Below, piece after piece: positions 1 to 7,792 of a stretch of 15,414 bases of DNA. The notes below the pieces were generated by a model, which saw only the letters and a program-made list of their open reading frames with translations, did not search any database and had not been told where the DNA came from. The DNA comes from Paludibacteraceae bacterium (GTDB taxonomy: Bacteria > Bacteroidota > Bacteroidia > Bacteroidales > Paludibacteraceae): NCBI GenBank assembly GCA_947445425.1, contig CANFFA010000014.1:1-15414 (forward strand), given 5' to 3'. The position numbers and the translations under genes are program-made. Positions within the stretch are counted from its first letter, which is position 1. The number at the start of each line of letters is the position of its first letter.

Positions 1-659
1 GTTAAGTGTATGTTATGACCATAGTTAAAACCATCTGTTAAAACCTTAACATTAGCATCAAGTATAGTTTGCTTCTTTTTAAATTTATTTTCAAGAAAAT
101 GTACAGCTTGATCAATTGGACGATTAAACAACCAACAAATCAATCCAAGAGAAAACATATTCTTACTTCTTAGAATAGTTTTATTATCAAAACCAGAATC
201 AATTAAACTGTTTTGAGTTAAAGTTGAAAGAGCAACAGGAATTAATTGAATAGTGTCAGATATACCTAATTCCTTGAATGGATTATCAGTACTAAAACCA
301 GCTTTATCAAAACCTGATTTGTCAAATGCATCCGTATCAAATATAATTACACCATTTTTCTTTACCCCTTTTGAATTAACTTTTAATGCAGCTGGATTCA
401 TAGCGACCAAAACATCAGCATCATCACCTGGCGTATAAATAGTATGAGATCCCAAGTGCACTTGGAAACCAGAAACACCTCCTACAGTACCTTGAGGAGC
501 ACGAATTTCAGAAGGAAAATCAGGGAAAGTGGAAATCTCATTTCCTAAAATGGCAGATAGATTAGAGAACAAGGTACCTGTTAACTGCATTCCGTCGCCA
601 GAATCACCAGAAAATCGAACCACTACATTTTCAGATTCGATTGCATTTGAATTATCCAT
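1..659 (-). CDS. korA: 2-oxoacid:ferredoxin oxidoreductase, alpha subunit with fused gamma domain (5' part, runs off window start)
   Basis: The first 219 codons of a leftward gene are present, starting at the ATG at 657-659; the rest lies outside the window. The product belongs to the 2-oxoacid:acceptor oxidoreductase family, which makes acyl-CoA and reduced ferredoxin from a 2-oxoacid (probably 2-oxoglutarate) in the cytoplasm with a TPP-containing beta subunit. The visible part is the gamma-type domain, with the hallmark RFSGDSGDGMQLTG at residues 15-28, FPSEIRAPQGTVGGVSGF at about 48-65 and the DADVLVAMNPAAL stretch near 80-92. Having this domain at the N-terminus of the alpha chain is typical of KorA-type proteins, usually about 600 residues. 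It has its own promoter at 711-741 and is separated from asnS by a terminator. The family call is firm. The exact substrate is inferred, and the beta-subunit gene, expected downstream, is not visible. Confidence 0.88.
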   Translation of the reverse strand, partial: MDNSNAIESENVVVRFSGDSGDGMQLTGTLFSNLSAILGNEISTFPDFPSEIRAPQGTVGGVSGFQVHLGSHTIYTPGDDADVLVAMNPAALKVNSKGVKKNGVIIFDTDAFDKSGFDKAGFSTDNPFKELGISDTIQLIPVALSTLTQNSLIDSGFDNKTILRSKNMFSLGLICWLFNRPIDQAVHFLENKFKKKQTILDANVKVLTDGFNYGHNIHL

Positions 660-710
660 GGTAAATTTTGTAATTTGAAGTAATAAATAGTTGGAAACAT
701 AACATATTTG

Positions 711-741
711 CAAAGGTATTCAATTGAATTAAGGCAAACAA
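711..741 (-). promoter_or_regulatory. Bacteroidota-type promoter for korA
   Basis: On the minus strand a TACCTTTG (-7 box, TAnnTTTG; 711-718) is preceded by TTGTTTG at 735-741. The spacing is 16 bp to the TTTG and 20 bp to the TTG. The -7 box lies about 50 bases before the korA ATG. Assignment rests on the known Bacteroidota consensus; no transcript data are available. Confidence 0.6.
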
Positions 742-988
742 TTGAATTAACTTTAATACGCAAAAATTCATATATAATGCATTAAAAAACAAATTGATTA
801 TACCTTGTTAACAAACCAATTTAATGAATTAGACTTTCAAGAAATAATCAAATCTTGTTGGTTTAAAAGTAATAACACAAAAAATAGAGAAATGGTTGAC
901 CACTTTTTCAATAATTGAAAAGAAAAATACTAATCCTTTCAGAGGCCTACAAAAAAGGTTGAAATTTGAATGATGAGAAACACATTCC

Positions 989-1037
989 AAAGCAAAAAGC
1001 GTATGGTATAAACTTCTTCGAAGTTCTTACCATACGC
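989..1037 (-). terminator. Rho-independent terminator of asnS
   Basis: A two-tier hairpin is visible. The outer stem GCGTATGGTA (999-1008) pairs with TACCATACGC (1028-1037). After a small internal loop, the inner stem AACTTC/GAAGTT closes on a 3-base loop. Read leftwards, the stem is followed by CTTTTTGCTTT, the expected U-tract. It sits 43 bases past the asnS stop codon, so it most likely ends the asnS transcript and isolates it from korA. Confidence 0.8.
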
Positions 1038-1080
1038 AAATCACTTAAAATTTGAAAAGTAAAAAGGTCTAAAAATAGAA

Positions 1081-2478
1081 TTAAAATTCCGAATTATTAG
1101 GGGTTCGTGGGAACGGAATAACATCACGGATATTAGACATCCCTGTAACAAATAGCAACAGACGTTCAAAACCCAATCCAAAACCTGAATGAGGAGCAGT
1201 TCCAAATCGTCTGGTATCTAAATACCACCATATATCTTTAGTAGGAACACCCATCTCCTCAGCACGATTCTGTAGTTTGGTAAAATCTTCTTCACGTTGA
1301 GATCCACCGATAATTTCACCAATCTTTGGAAACAAAACATCCATGGCACGCACCGTTTTACCATCATCATTTTGCTTCATATAGAAAGACTTAATCTCTT
1401 TCGGATAATCAGTAAGAATAACGGGTTTCTTGAAATGTTGCTCTACCAAATAGCGTTCATGTTCAGACTGCAAATCAGTACCCCAACCTACAGGGAACTC
1501 AAATTTTTGCCCTTTGGCAATGGCTGTTTCTAAAATTTCAACACCTTCAGTATATGACAATCTAATAAAATCATCACCCACCACGGAATTCAACCTTTCG
1601 ATCAACTCTTTGTCATACATCGAACAAAGGAATTCCAAATCATCTTTACATTTATCTAATGCCCAACGAATACAGTACTGAATAAAATCCTGCGCCAATT
1701 GCATATTTTCTTCAATTTCATTAAAAGCAACTTCAGGTTCAATCATCCAAAATTCAGACAAATGACGAGGAGTGTTAGAATTCTCAGCACGGAAGGTAGG
1801 TCCAAATGTATAAATAGAACCCAATGCCATAGCAGCCAATTCACCTTCTAACTGACCTGAAACGGTAAGGCTAGATTGTTTACCAAAAAAATCATTGTTA
1901 TAATCAATTGCACCAGCATCATCCTTTTTTAAATCGTAAAGATTAAGCGTAGTGACCTGAAACATTTGACCTGCACCTTCACAATCAGAACCTGTAATGA
2001 TTGGCGTGTGAAAATAAAAGAACCCTTTCTCGTGGAAAAAAGTATGGATGGCCATTGCCATGTGATGACGAATACGGAAAATAGCACCAAAAGTATTGGT
2101 GCGGGGACGTAAATGAGCAATCTCACGTAAAAATTCAAGGGTATGACCTTTCTTCTGCAAGGGATAGGTTTCTGGGTCAGCAGATCCATAAATTTCTATT
2201 GCTTCAGCATGAATTTCAACACTTTGACCTTGTCCCAAAGACTCAACTAATTTCCCTTTTACACTTAAGCAAGCCCCAGTAGTAATGGGTTTTAGAAATT
2301 CATCTCCAAACTTTTCAATATCAACAACAACCTGTATATTATGAACAGTTGATCCATCATTGATAGCGATAAAACTCACATTTTTATTTCCACGACGGGT
2401 ACGCACCCAACCTTTTATATTTACATCTGATCCAAAATCCGATCGTTTTAACGCTTCAACAATTACCGTTCTGCTCAT
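1081..2478 (-). CDS. asnS: Asparaginyl-tRNA synthetase
   Basis: A cytoplasmic class II aminoacyl-tRNA synthetase that activates asparagine with ATP and charges tRNA-Asn. The 465 residues are full family length. An N-terminal OB-fold anticodon-binding domain spans about 18-105 ([12 protein letters not shown] near its start). The class II catalytic core follows, with motif 2 [21 protein letters not shown] around 229-249 and motif 3 [12 protein letters not shown] at 432-443. The stretch [17 protein letters not shown] at 380-396 is typical of AsnRS. The ATG at 2476-2478 gives the normal N-terminus. A strong hairpin terminator lies just past the stop and another lies upstream, after the gldJ-type gene, with -7-like boxes between, so it is probably transcribed alone. 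No oddities seen. Confidence 0.97.
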   Translation of the reverse strand: MSRTVIVEALKRSDFGSDVNIKGWVRTRRGNKNVSFIAINDGSTVHNIQVVVDIEKFGDEFLKPITTGACLSVKGKLVESLGQGQSVEIHAEAIEIYGSADPETYPLQKKGHTLEFLREIAHLRPRTNTFGAIFRIRHHMAMAIHTFFHEKGFFYFHTPIITGSDCEGAGQMFQVTTLNLYDLKKDDAGAIDYNNDFFGKQSSLTVSGQLEGELAAMALGSIYTFGPTFRAENSNTPRHLSEFWMIEPEVAFNEIEENMQLAQDFIQYCIRWALDKCKDDLEFLCSMYDKELIERLNSVVGDDFIRLSYTEGVEILETAIAKGQKFEFPVGWGTDLQSEHERYLVEQHFKKPVILTDYPKEIKSFYMKQNDDGKTVRAMDVLFPKIGEIIGGSQREEDFTKLQNRAEEMGVPTKDIWWYLDTRRFGTAPHSGFGLGFERLLLFVTGMSNIRDVIPFPRTPNNSEF

Positions 2479-2528
2479 TTTTATAGCTTTATATATTAAT
2501 AATGATTTCTATCTAAGAATTTAGAATA

Positions 2529-2570
2529 CAAAAGTACAAATTTAGTTTTGAAAAATGCCTTATAAACAAA
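2529..2570 (-). promoter_or_regulatory. Probable asnS promoter
   Basis: Two adjoining minus-strand boxes fit TAnnTTTG: TACTTTTG (2529-2536) and TAAATTTG (2537-2544). A TTTG at 2567-2570 lies 22 bp from the second box, a usable spacing, but 30 bp from the first. The region lies between the upstream terminator and the asnS start. Which box is used cannot be told from sequence. Confidence 0.45.
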
Positions 2571-2573
2571 AAC

Positions 2574-2610
2574 AAAAAAGCACCTGTTCAAGTGAACATG
2601 GTGCTTTTTT
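2574..2610 (-). terminator. Strong terminator after the gldJ-type gene (possibly bidirectional)
   Basis: The hairpin has GCACC (2580-2584) pairing with GGTGC (2600-2604) and an inner stem GTTCA/TGAAC around a 2-base loop. It is flanked by an A-run on the left and a T-run on the right, so it can act in both directions. It starts only 15 bases after the stop codon of the leftward gldJ-type gene and separates it from asnS. Confidence 0.85.
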
Positions 2611-2625
2611 GTTTTTTAAAGTATC

Positions 2626-4152
2626 TTATTTTACTGGTGGTGGTGGTGGCATATTACCAATCATACTCATGGCACAACGGAAACCAATATCGTTACTACA
2701 TTTGTTCTGATCCAAGAAACGACGAGTAGAAGGATTCAACCAATAAATACGATCTTTCCAAGACCCTCCTTTATAAACTCTTGTCTTATCTGTAATTCTA
2801 GGACGTAAAACATCTGTTGGATCCAGCTTAAGTTTTGATTTATCAATAAGGTTACTTACACCAATTGTATCACCAAATTGAGCAAAATCAGTAATCACCA
2901 TAGAAGTAGGATCACCATCCTTAAAATTACGAACATCATTTTCTTTATCAACTTGAGTCGCTACACGACCAATAGAGTCAATTTTATAGATATTTTGTCC
3001 CAATGAATCAAGACCCACAACTATAGGAGTTAAATACTGGTTACCACGGAAGGAGTTGTACTCCGAAGTATTATCATAAGATGTCGGACGGTAAACATCT
3101 AACACCCATTCGTTCACATTACCAGCCATATTATACAATCCAAAATCATTCGGAGAGTAAGAGTTCACTGGGGCTGTAACGGTTGCTCTATCATTCAAAG
3201 CACCTGATGTACCCATCATATCACCTCGACCTCGAACAAAGTTGGCCAACATTTGTCCCAATTGTGCCTTGGTTGGATTACGAACTTGAGCACCAGCCCA
3301 AGGATAAATTTTACCTTCAGCAACCATACCATCGATGGTTACCGAGCTGATTGCATAGGCAGCAAACTCCCATTCAGCCTCTGTAGGCAAACGATAATCC
3401 GGGAATAAAATTCCATCAGACATATCTGATTTACGATCTTCACCGTAAACATCTGTCATAGGACGTTTACCAACTGGTGGTTGGTAATTATTTTGAGTAA
3501 GATATTTTGCAGTATTAAATACAAAGAAATTGGCTATAGAATCATGATTGGTTTGTTTTTCCAATTCAAAGAAATCAGGAGGCAAAATAATTTGTTCTCT
3601 AACCAATGCTAATTCATTCACACGATCGGTACGCCATGCACAATAATCCATAACTTGCTCCCAACTTACACCTACCACAGGATATTGATCATAAGCTGGG
3701 TGAATGAAATAATTTTTCAAATATGGATCATTGAATGCCATCTCTTCACGCCAAACGTTTGGATCAGGCTGAACTTTTTTCACCAATTTAGGAGCTGTTT
3801 TATTAAAAACAACTTTCATCCAATTGGTATATTCACGCCAATCTAAATTTCTAACTTCGTATTGATCCATATAAAATGAACTCACGGTAATACGACGAGG
3901 TTTACTATTACGAGGAGCAGTTACAAACTCCCCCTTTTCACCAATTGTAAAAGATCCACCTTCAATACTAACCATTCCAGATGGAACTTCTGAAACAAAT
4001 TGACCTTTAACTTCAAAACCAGCCCCATCCTTATCGTTGTATTTCCAACCAGTAAGGGAAGAGTAACCTTCATTAGCGGATTGCCTAGCGCAACTCGCAA
4101 ACAAAATAACCAAAGATAATGAAGCTAATCTTGCTATAGTTTTCAGTTCCAT
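2626..4152 (-). CDS. gldJ: GldJ-type gliding/T9SS lipoprotein (formylglycine-generating-enzyme-like fold)
   Basis: Outer-membrane lipoprotein of the gliding/type IX secretion apparatus, a non-enzymatic relative of formylglycine-generating enzyme (SUMF1/FGE fold). The 508-residue protein starts with a lipoprotein signal ending ...LFASC, lipid-bearing Cys21. A TGWKYND stretch (34-40) and HPAYDQYPVVGVSWEQ (151-166), then RTDRVNE, are what I associate with GldJ rather than GldK/PorK. FGE-fold hallmarks follow: RLPTEAEWEFAA (254-265), GLYNMAGNVNEW (338-349), and a C-terminal block from KGGSW (461-465) to GFRCAMS (490-496). The chain ends in a short proline run (MPPPPPVK). It has a clear promoter at 4199-4227 and a terminator right after it, so it is probably monocistronic. 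The other T9SS core genes are not in the window. The family is firm; GldJ versus GldK is a judgement from remembered motifs. Confidence 0.75.
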   Translation of the reverse strand: MELKTIARLASLSLVILFASCARQSANEGYSSLTGWKYNDKDGAGFEVKGQFVSEVPSGMVSIEGGSFTIGEKGEFVTAPRNSKPRRITVSSFYMDQYEVRNLDWREYTNWMKVVFNKTAPKLVKKVQPDPNVWREEMAFNDPYLKNYFIHPAYDQYPVVGVSWEQVMDYCAWRTDRVNELALVREQIILPPDFFELEKQTNHDSIANFFVFNTAKYLTQNNYQPPVGKRPMTDVYGEDRKSDMSDGILFPDYRLPTEAEWEFAAYAISSVTIDGMVAEGKIYPWAGAQVRNPTKAQLGQMLANFVRGRGDMMGTSGALNDRATVTAPVNSYSPNDFGLYNMAGNVNEWVLDVYRPTSYDNTSEYNSFRGNQYLTPIVVGLDSLGQNIYKIDSIGRVATQVDKENDVRNFKDGDPTSMVITDFAQFGDTIGVSNLIDKSKLKLDPTDVLRPRITDKTRVYKGGSWKDRIYWLNPSTRRFLDQNKCSNDIGFRCAMSMIGNMPPPPPVK

Positions 4153-4198
4153 AAAACGTATAATAAATTAAAGAATGAACATTTATATAAACACGGCA

Positions 4199-4227
4199 CA
4201 AAAATAGTCTTTTTTTTCTGAAAACAA
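4199..4227 (-). promoter_or_regulatory. Promoter of the gldJ-type gene
   Basis: Minus-strand TTG (4225-4227), an 18-bp spacer, then TATTTTTG (4199-4206, TAnnTTTG). It lies about 47 bases upstream of the ATG. This is a good match in sequence and spacing to the Bacteroidota consensus. Confidence 0.65.
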
Positions 4228-4343
4228 GACCGTGAAAAACACATTTCAATGTTTAAAAACAAAAAAAATCAAGCCAAATAACTAATTTATGTAAATAAAC
4301 GTATATTTAACTTGATAAAATTCATTTTTAGTTCTTTGAGAAC

Positions 4344-4371
4344 TTGCAATGACTATAATTTATTACATTTG
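4344..4371 (+). promoter_or_regulatory. Promoter of folP
   Basis: TTG (4344-4346), a 17-bp spacer, then TACATTTG (4364-4371), a fit to TTG/TAnnTTTG. The expected start of transcription falls near 4378, some 40 bases before the ATG at 4422. Confidence 0.6.
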
Positions 4372-4421
4372 CATTTGTTGATTTCTAGTACAGTATATTG
4401 AATTATTTGAAGATAAAAACG

Positions 4422-5255
4422 ATGCAAATTAAGCTAAACAATAGATTATTGGATTTAACAACTCCAATCGTAATGGGGATTGTGAATGCTACACCAGATT
4501 CATTTTTCAAAGGGAATCGATTCACAACGGACAAAGCAATACTTCATTGTGTTGAAAAAATCATTAAAGAAGGAGGAGCTATTGTTGATATAGGTGGATA
4601 TTCAACCCGCCCTTCAGCTGAAACCGTTTCACAAGATGAAGAAATTAGACGGGTATCAGAAGCTCTAAACATCATACTTAAGAAATTCCCGGAACTAATC
4701 ATTTCCGTGGATACTTTCAGATCAAGTGTCGTTCGTCAAGTTGCCAGTAATTTTAAGATTGGACTTATTAATGATATCAGTGGAGGAACTTTAGATGATT
4801 TGATGTTTGAAACAATTGCAGATTTACAACTTGCATACGTACTCATGCACACCCGAGGTACTCCAAAAAACATGCAAACTCAGACTCAATATATATATGT
4901 TGTTTCAGAAGTACTCTCCTTTTTAGCAAAAAGAGTAGCGCAACTTCGTCTTTTAGGCGTACATGATATAATCATTGACCCTGGCTTTGGTTTCGCAAAA
5001 ACAACAGAGCAAAATTTTGAAATTTTAAAACACTTATCCTATTTCAAAGAGTTAAATACTCCTATTTTGGCTGGATTATCCCGTAAATCAATGATTTACA
5101 AGACACTTAATACTACAGCAGAAGAATCAATGAACGGTACAACTGCTGCCCATATCCTAGCATTAATGGGAGGTGCTTCTATATTGAGAGTCCATGATGT
5201 AAAAGAAGCTGTTCAAGCCATTAGAATTTACCAAGCATGTAATGAAGATCAGTAA
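4422..5255 (+). CDS. folP: Dihydropteroate synthase
   Basis: Cytoplasmic folate-pathway enzyme that joins p-aminobenzoate to 6-hydroxymethyl-7,8-dihydropterin diphosphate to give dihydropteroate, the sulfonamide target. The chosen start is the ATG at 4422 (277 residues). The frame is open back to a TTG at 4398, but that adds eight residues with no family support. All family blocks are visible: MGIVNATPDSF (18-28), GGYSTRP (58-64), ISVDTF (94-99), INDISGG (116-122), LMHTRGTP (141-148), DPGFGFAKTTEQN (186-198), GLSRKS (218-223) and RVHDV (256-260), as expected for a TIM-barrel enzyme. The next gene is cdaA, same strand; folP followed by cdaA is, from memory, a common order in Bacteroidota. The gap between them holds an inverted repeat. 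Confidence 0.95.
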   Translation: MQIKLNNRLLDLTTPIVMGIVNATPDSFFKGNRFTTDKAILHCVEKIIKEGGAIVDIGGYSTRPSAETVSQDEEIRRVSEALNIILKKFPELIISVDTFRSSVVRQVASNFKIGLINDISGGTLDDLMFETIADLQLAYVLMHTRGTPKNMQTQTQYIYVVSEVLSFLAKRVAQLRLLGVHDIIIDPGFGFAKTTEQNFEILKHLSYFKELNTPILAGLSRKSMIYKTLNTTAEESMNGTTAAHILALMGGASILRVHDVKEAVQAIRIYQACNEDQ

Positions 5256-5282
5256 ATTAGAATGTAAGTAATTAGAACAATC

Positions 5283-5462
5283 TAATGTCGTATTATCTTG
5301 TCTGCTCCGTTAAGTCATTTTGATATTTTTGAACGCCAAGTACGCTAAGTTTTGAAGTCGCAAAGTTCAGAGATACAGCATATAAATTTCTTTGCGTCAT
5401 AACACCTTTGCATCTTTGCGTTCAAAAAATAATTTTCGGAGCGAACAAATAATACGACATTA
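5283..5462. repeat. Imperfect inverted-repeat element between folP and cdaA (repeat 1)
   Basis: This element fills most of the 317-base gene-free gap. The ends are exact inverted copies: TAATGTCGTATTAT at 5283-5296 and its reverse complement at 5449-5462. Inside these, TGCTCCG pairs with CGGAGCG, TTTTTGAACGC with GCGTTCAAAAA, and GTCGCAAAG with CTTTGCGTC, giving two arms of about 80 bases around a short centre. The left arm carries TATTTTTG (5324-5331), which with a TTG at 5298-5300 (23-bp spacer) resembles a promoter pointing at cdaA. No coding frame is apparent. The rest of the gap (5463-5572) is plain AT-rich leader. Confidence 0.75.
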
Positions 5463-5572
5463 TATCTTACCTACTATTTATAAGATTGAAAAGAACTAAA
5501 ATACACAAAACTTTGAATATTACCAAAACGAAACTTTAATTAAAATACTGTTTATTAATTATTTACAAAACA

Positions 5573-6352
5573 ATGGGATTTCAAATCGGATTAAAAGACA
5601 TTATAGACATAGTATTGGTAGCGATTTTACTCTACCAAACTTTTAAATTACTGAAGCGTTCGGGTGCCATTAACATATTCATAGGGATATTAGCATTTTT
5701 AATCTGCTGGTTTTTGGTATCTTACATCTTTAAAATGGAGCTATTGGGCGGCATTTTCGATAGGGTTGTCAATGTAGGAACCTTTGGTTTAATCGTTTTG
5801 TTTCAAGAAGAAATACGGAGATCCTTCTCAAAAATTGGCTCCTCACAACGTGGAAGTATTCGAAATTCACTCAAAAGATTCTTAAGTAATAACAGAGATG
5901 AACAAGAGAAAACGGATTTTGATTTGGTTCAAATTGCACTTGCTTGTCGCAATTTAGCAAAAACGAAAACAGGCGGTATTATCGTATTTACCAAATCCAA
6001 TGATTTAGATTATTATATTCAATCAGGAGAACAAATTAATGCCAGTATTAATTCTCGTTTAATTGAAAGTATATTTTTCAAGAACAATCCGCTACACGAT
6101 GGCGCATTGATAGTTTCTCACAGCACTATAAAAGCTGCCGCTTGTATCCTCCCCATTTCCAACGATCAATCTATTCCCAAAAGAATGGGCTTAAGACATC
6201 GTGCCGCCGTCGGTATCACTGATCATTCTGATGCAATTGCAATCGTAATCTCAGAAGAGACAGGACATATTTCTTGGGCTAAAAACGGAATACTTACCGT
6301 AAATGGGAAAATAGAGGAGTTGGAACATTTCCTATCACAAGAATTGGCTTAA
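5573..6352 (+). CDS. cdaA: Membrane-bound diadenylate cyclase (c-di-AMP synthase)
   Basis: Makes cyclic di-AMP from two ATP at the cytoplasmic face of the inner membrane. The 259 residues are normal CdaA length. Three N-terminal membrane segments lie at about 11-25, 33-53 and 58-77, followed by a linker and the DAC (DisA_N) domain from about 115. The signature residues are present: PLHDGALIV (173-181, the DGA motif), LRHRAA (207-212, the RHR motif) and ISEETG (226-231), so the enzyme should be active. Start is the ATG at 5573. In Firmicutes cdaA sits with cdaR and glmM; here folP is upstream and neither is present. No clear promoter lies directly in front; transcription may come from folP or from the promoter-like box inside repeat 1. 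Confidence 0.95.
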   Translation: MGFQIGLKDIIDIVLVAILLYQTFKLLKRSGAINIFIGILAFLICWFLVSYIFKMELLGGIFDRVVNVGTFGLIVLFQEEIRRSFSKIGSSQRGSIRNSLKRFLSNNRDEQEKTDFDLVQIALACRNLAKTKTGGIIVFTKSNDLDYYIQSGEQINASINSRLIESIFFKNNPLHDGALIVSHSTIKAAACILPISNDQSIPKRMGLRHRAAVGITDHSDAIAIVISEETGHISWAKNGILTVNGKIEELEHFLSQELA

Positions 6353-6370
6353 TGAATTAATGCGGCATTG

Positions 6371-6568
6371 CTGAACGCATTATTTTTGAACGCAAATTCG
6401 CAAATAAACGCAAATCTTATAAAAACACTCAAATTAATCAATTAAATAATTATTTTTCAAATCACACTAAATTTAAGCATGTCAATATATTGATCTAATA
6501 ATTAGCTATATTCATTTGCGTTAATTTGCGGAATTTGCGTTCTAAATATTGTCGAATAAATGCATTCA
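6371..6568. repeat. Imperfect inverted-repeat element between cdaA and the liaF-like gene (repeat 2)
   Basis: The left arm (about 6389-6415) is built of three spaced CGCAAAT units. The right arm (about 6514-6546) is their inverted counterpart, with TTTGCG units; the two align over about 30 bases with a one-base gap and few differences. Weaker outer matches extend it: CTGAACGCATT at 6371-6381 against AATGCATTCA near 6559-6568. The left arm contains TATTTTTGAACGC (6381-6393), the same 13 bases as in repeat 1 (5324-5336). The centre (6416-6513) is AT-rich. No gene is seen here. Confidence 0.7.
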
Positions 6569-6634
6569 ACTATATATTTATCATTAATTTTATATCGTTC
6601 ATCGTATCAGAATGAACTGTTTATCGATTTTAGC

Positions 6635-6666
6635 TTGTAAAAGCACCAACACGCACTGTACTTTTG
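6635..6666 (+). promoter_or_regulatory. Promoter of the liaF-like gene
   Basis: TTG (6635-6637), a 21-bp spacer, then TACTTTTG (6659-6666). The box lies inside the longest open frame, which starts at 6612, so that upstream ATG cannot be the start for transcripts from here. The expected transcript begins near 6673, about 20 bases before the ATG at 6693. Confidence 0.65.
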
Positions 6667-6692
6667 CAAAACTAAACATTAAAAATTATTTT

Positions 6693-7493
6693 ATGAAAAC
6701 AGAAATGAGAACATCAAATTATTCAGGACTGAATAAAGGATTAGGGTTTGGATTGATTTTACTATTAATTGGTAGTATTTTATTAGCGTTTAATGTAGGT
6801 ATTATACCTATAAAATTAAAAGAGATTGTATTTTCTTGGCCTATGTTATTGGTTTTTGTAGGTTTAATTAACTTATTAAAAAAACATTGGATCTCAGGAA
6901 TTTTATTCATCTTAGTTGGGAAATTCTTTTTAGTACCCATGCTTATTGCTGCCTATCCGACACTAATACCTGGTCTGAATGGAAATTTCGTGGATATTTA
7001 TTGGCCATTATTATTTATTATTGCTGGTATACTGATTGTTATACAAAAAATATTTTTCCGCGATCAAAGTAATAAATGCCATGAAGAGAAATGGAAACAA
7101 TTAGCACATAAATATGAGAAAAGAGAGCATTATTCGAGTTCAAATTGGAAAAACAATATTGATGGCTTTTCTAAGAATAGTATTTTTGGGGATGGCGAAC
7201 ACATCGTTTTAGATCCAGAATTCAAAGGTGGTGAAATTAATGCTGTATTTGGAGGATTAACACTCGACTTGCGAAGAACAAATTTAGCAGAAGGTGAAAC
7301 TCGACTAGATGTGAATGCTGTTTTTGGGGGAATTACAATTTTTTTGCCCAGTGATTGGCTTGTTGAAACACATATAGATGCAGTCTTTGGAGGCTTTCAA
7401 GACAACAGAATGCCTAAAGAACTTATTGACCCTACTAAAAAATTAATTATCACTGGCGCCTGTGTTTTTGGAGGTGGAGAGATTCGCAATTGA
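6693..7493 (+). CDS. LiaF-like four-helix membrane protein
   Basis: Inner-membrane protein resembling LiaF/YvqF envelope-stress proteins. The start chosen is the ATG at 6693 (266 residues): a promoter box sits at 6659-6666 and the extra 27 residues from 6612 look non-coding. Four hydrophobic segments are seen at about 16-36, 45-62, 66-88 and 100-121, the DUF5668/LiaI-LiaF transmembrane type, then a charged linker (122-160). The soluble tail has repeated turns: AVFGG at 183-187, 208-212 and 229-233, and CVFGGGEI at 257-264, with a looser SIFGDGE at 163-169. This matches the LiaF C-terminal beta-structure. The next gene, same strand, is a membrane-anchored LytTR regulator about 300 bases on. 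In Firmicutes LiaF restrains a LiaRS system; a comparable role here is inference. Confidence 0.8.
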   Translation: MKTEMRTSNYSGLNKGLGFGLILLLIGSILLAFNVGIIPIKLKEIVFSWPMLLVFVGLINLLKKHWISGILFILVGKFFLVPMLIAAYPTLIPGLNGNFVDIYWPLLFIIAGILIVIQKIFFRDQSNKCHEEKWKQLAHKYEKREHYSSSNWKNNIDGFSKNSIFGDGEHIVLDPEFKGGEINAVFGGLTLDLRRTNLAEGETRLDVNAVFGGITIFLPSDWLVETHIDAVFGGFQDNRMPKELIDPTKKLIITGACVFGGGEIRN

Positions 7494-7498
7494 GTAAT

Positions 7499-7748
7499 GG
7501 GACAAATATAATGTCGTATTATATTATTAGTCGAATATAAAATGGAAAGCTGATTTACACAGAAAATACGGATTAAAAAACGGATCTATAATTCTTGGCT
7601 GCGCCAAGCGGTAAACCGAGCGGACTACGTCAATTGATAATGAGCTCTAATCAAAAATGCTTGCATTTTTTTTAATCCGTTTTCAATCCGTCGAGACCGT
7701 GTAAATCGGCGTTCCATTTCCATCTAGAATACGATAGAATATCTGTCC
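7499..7748. repeat. Imperfect inverted-repeat element between the liaF-like and LytTR genes (repeat 3)
   Basis: The outer ends match in inverse orientation for about 17 of 21 bases (7499-7519 against 7728-7748), starting GGACA and ending TGTCC. Within these, ATGGAAAGCTGATTTACAC (7542-7560) matches the reverse complement of 7699-7717 at 17/19, followed by paired ACGGATT/AATCCGT blocks. The middle has small local hairpins: CTTGGC-TGC-GCCAAG (7594-7608), CGGT-AA-ACCG (7609-7618), and AAAAATGC-TT-GCATTTTT (7653-7670) with further Ts, which could serve as a weak terminator. The left end carries TAATGTCGTATTAT (from 7510), also found at both ends of repeat 1. It fills the whole gap between the genes. 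Confidence 0.7.
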
Positions 7749-7792
7749 GATTAATTACTAGAATATAAAAAATTAATTTTGAATAAAATGGA

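Larger units (their letters stand above)
660..1080. other. Gene-free stretch between korA and asnS
   Basis: This 421-base AT-rich stretch holds the korA promoter (711-741) and the asnS terminator (989-1037). Between about 745 and 985 I see only AT-rich sequence: no convincing coding frame, no tRNA-like fold and no strong repeat. Confidence 0.6.

Noticed and set aside
253..438. Short rightward open frame
   Set aside because: It lies antisense within korA, whose reading frame is clearly coding.
4398..4421. TTG start for folP
   Set aside because: It adds eight residues with no family support; the ATG at 4422 gives the normal N-terminus.
6389..6546. Repeated CGCAAAT/TTTGCG units as a possible CRISPR array
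   Set aside because: The units are only 6-7 bases, spacers are a few bases, the halves are inverted to each other, and there are no cas genes.
6612..6692. N-terminal extension of the LiaF-like protein from the ATG at 6612
   Set aside because: A good promoter box lies within it at 6659-6666 and the 27 residues do not resemble the family.
7499..7748. Riboswitch in front of the LytTR gene
   Set aside because: The structure is explained by end-to-end inverted repeats shared with repeat 1; no known riboswitch core was recognised.
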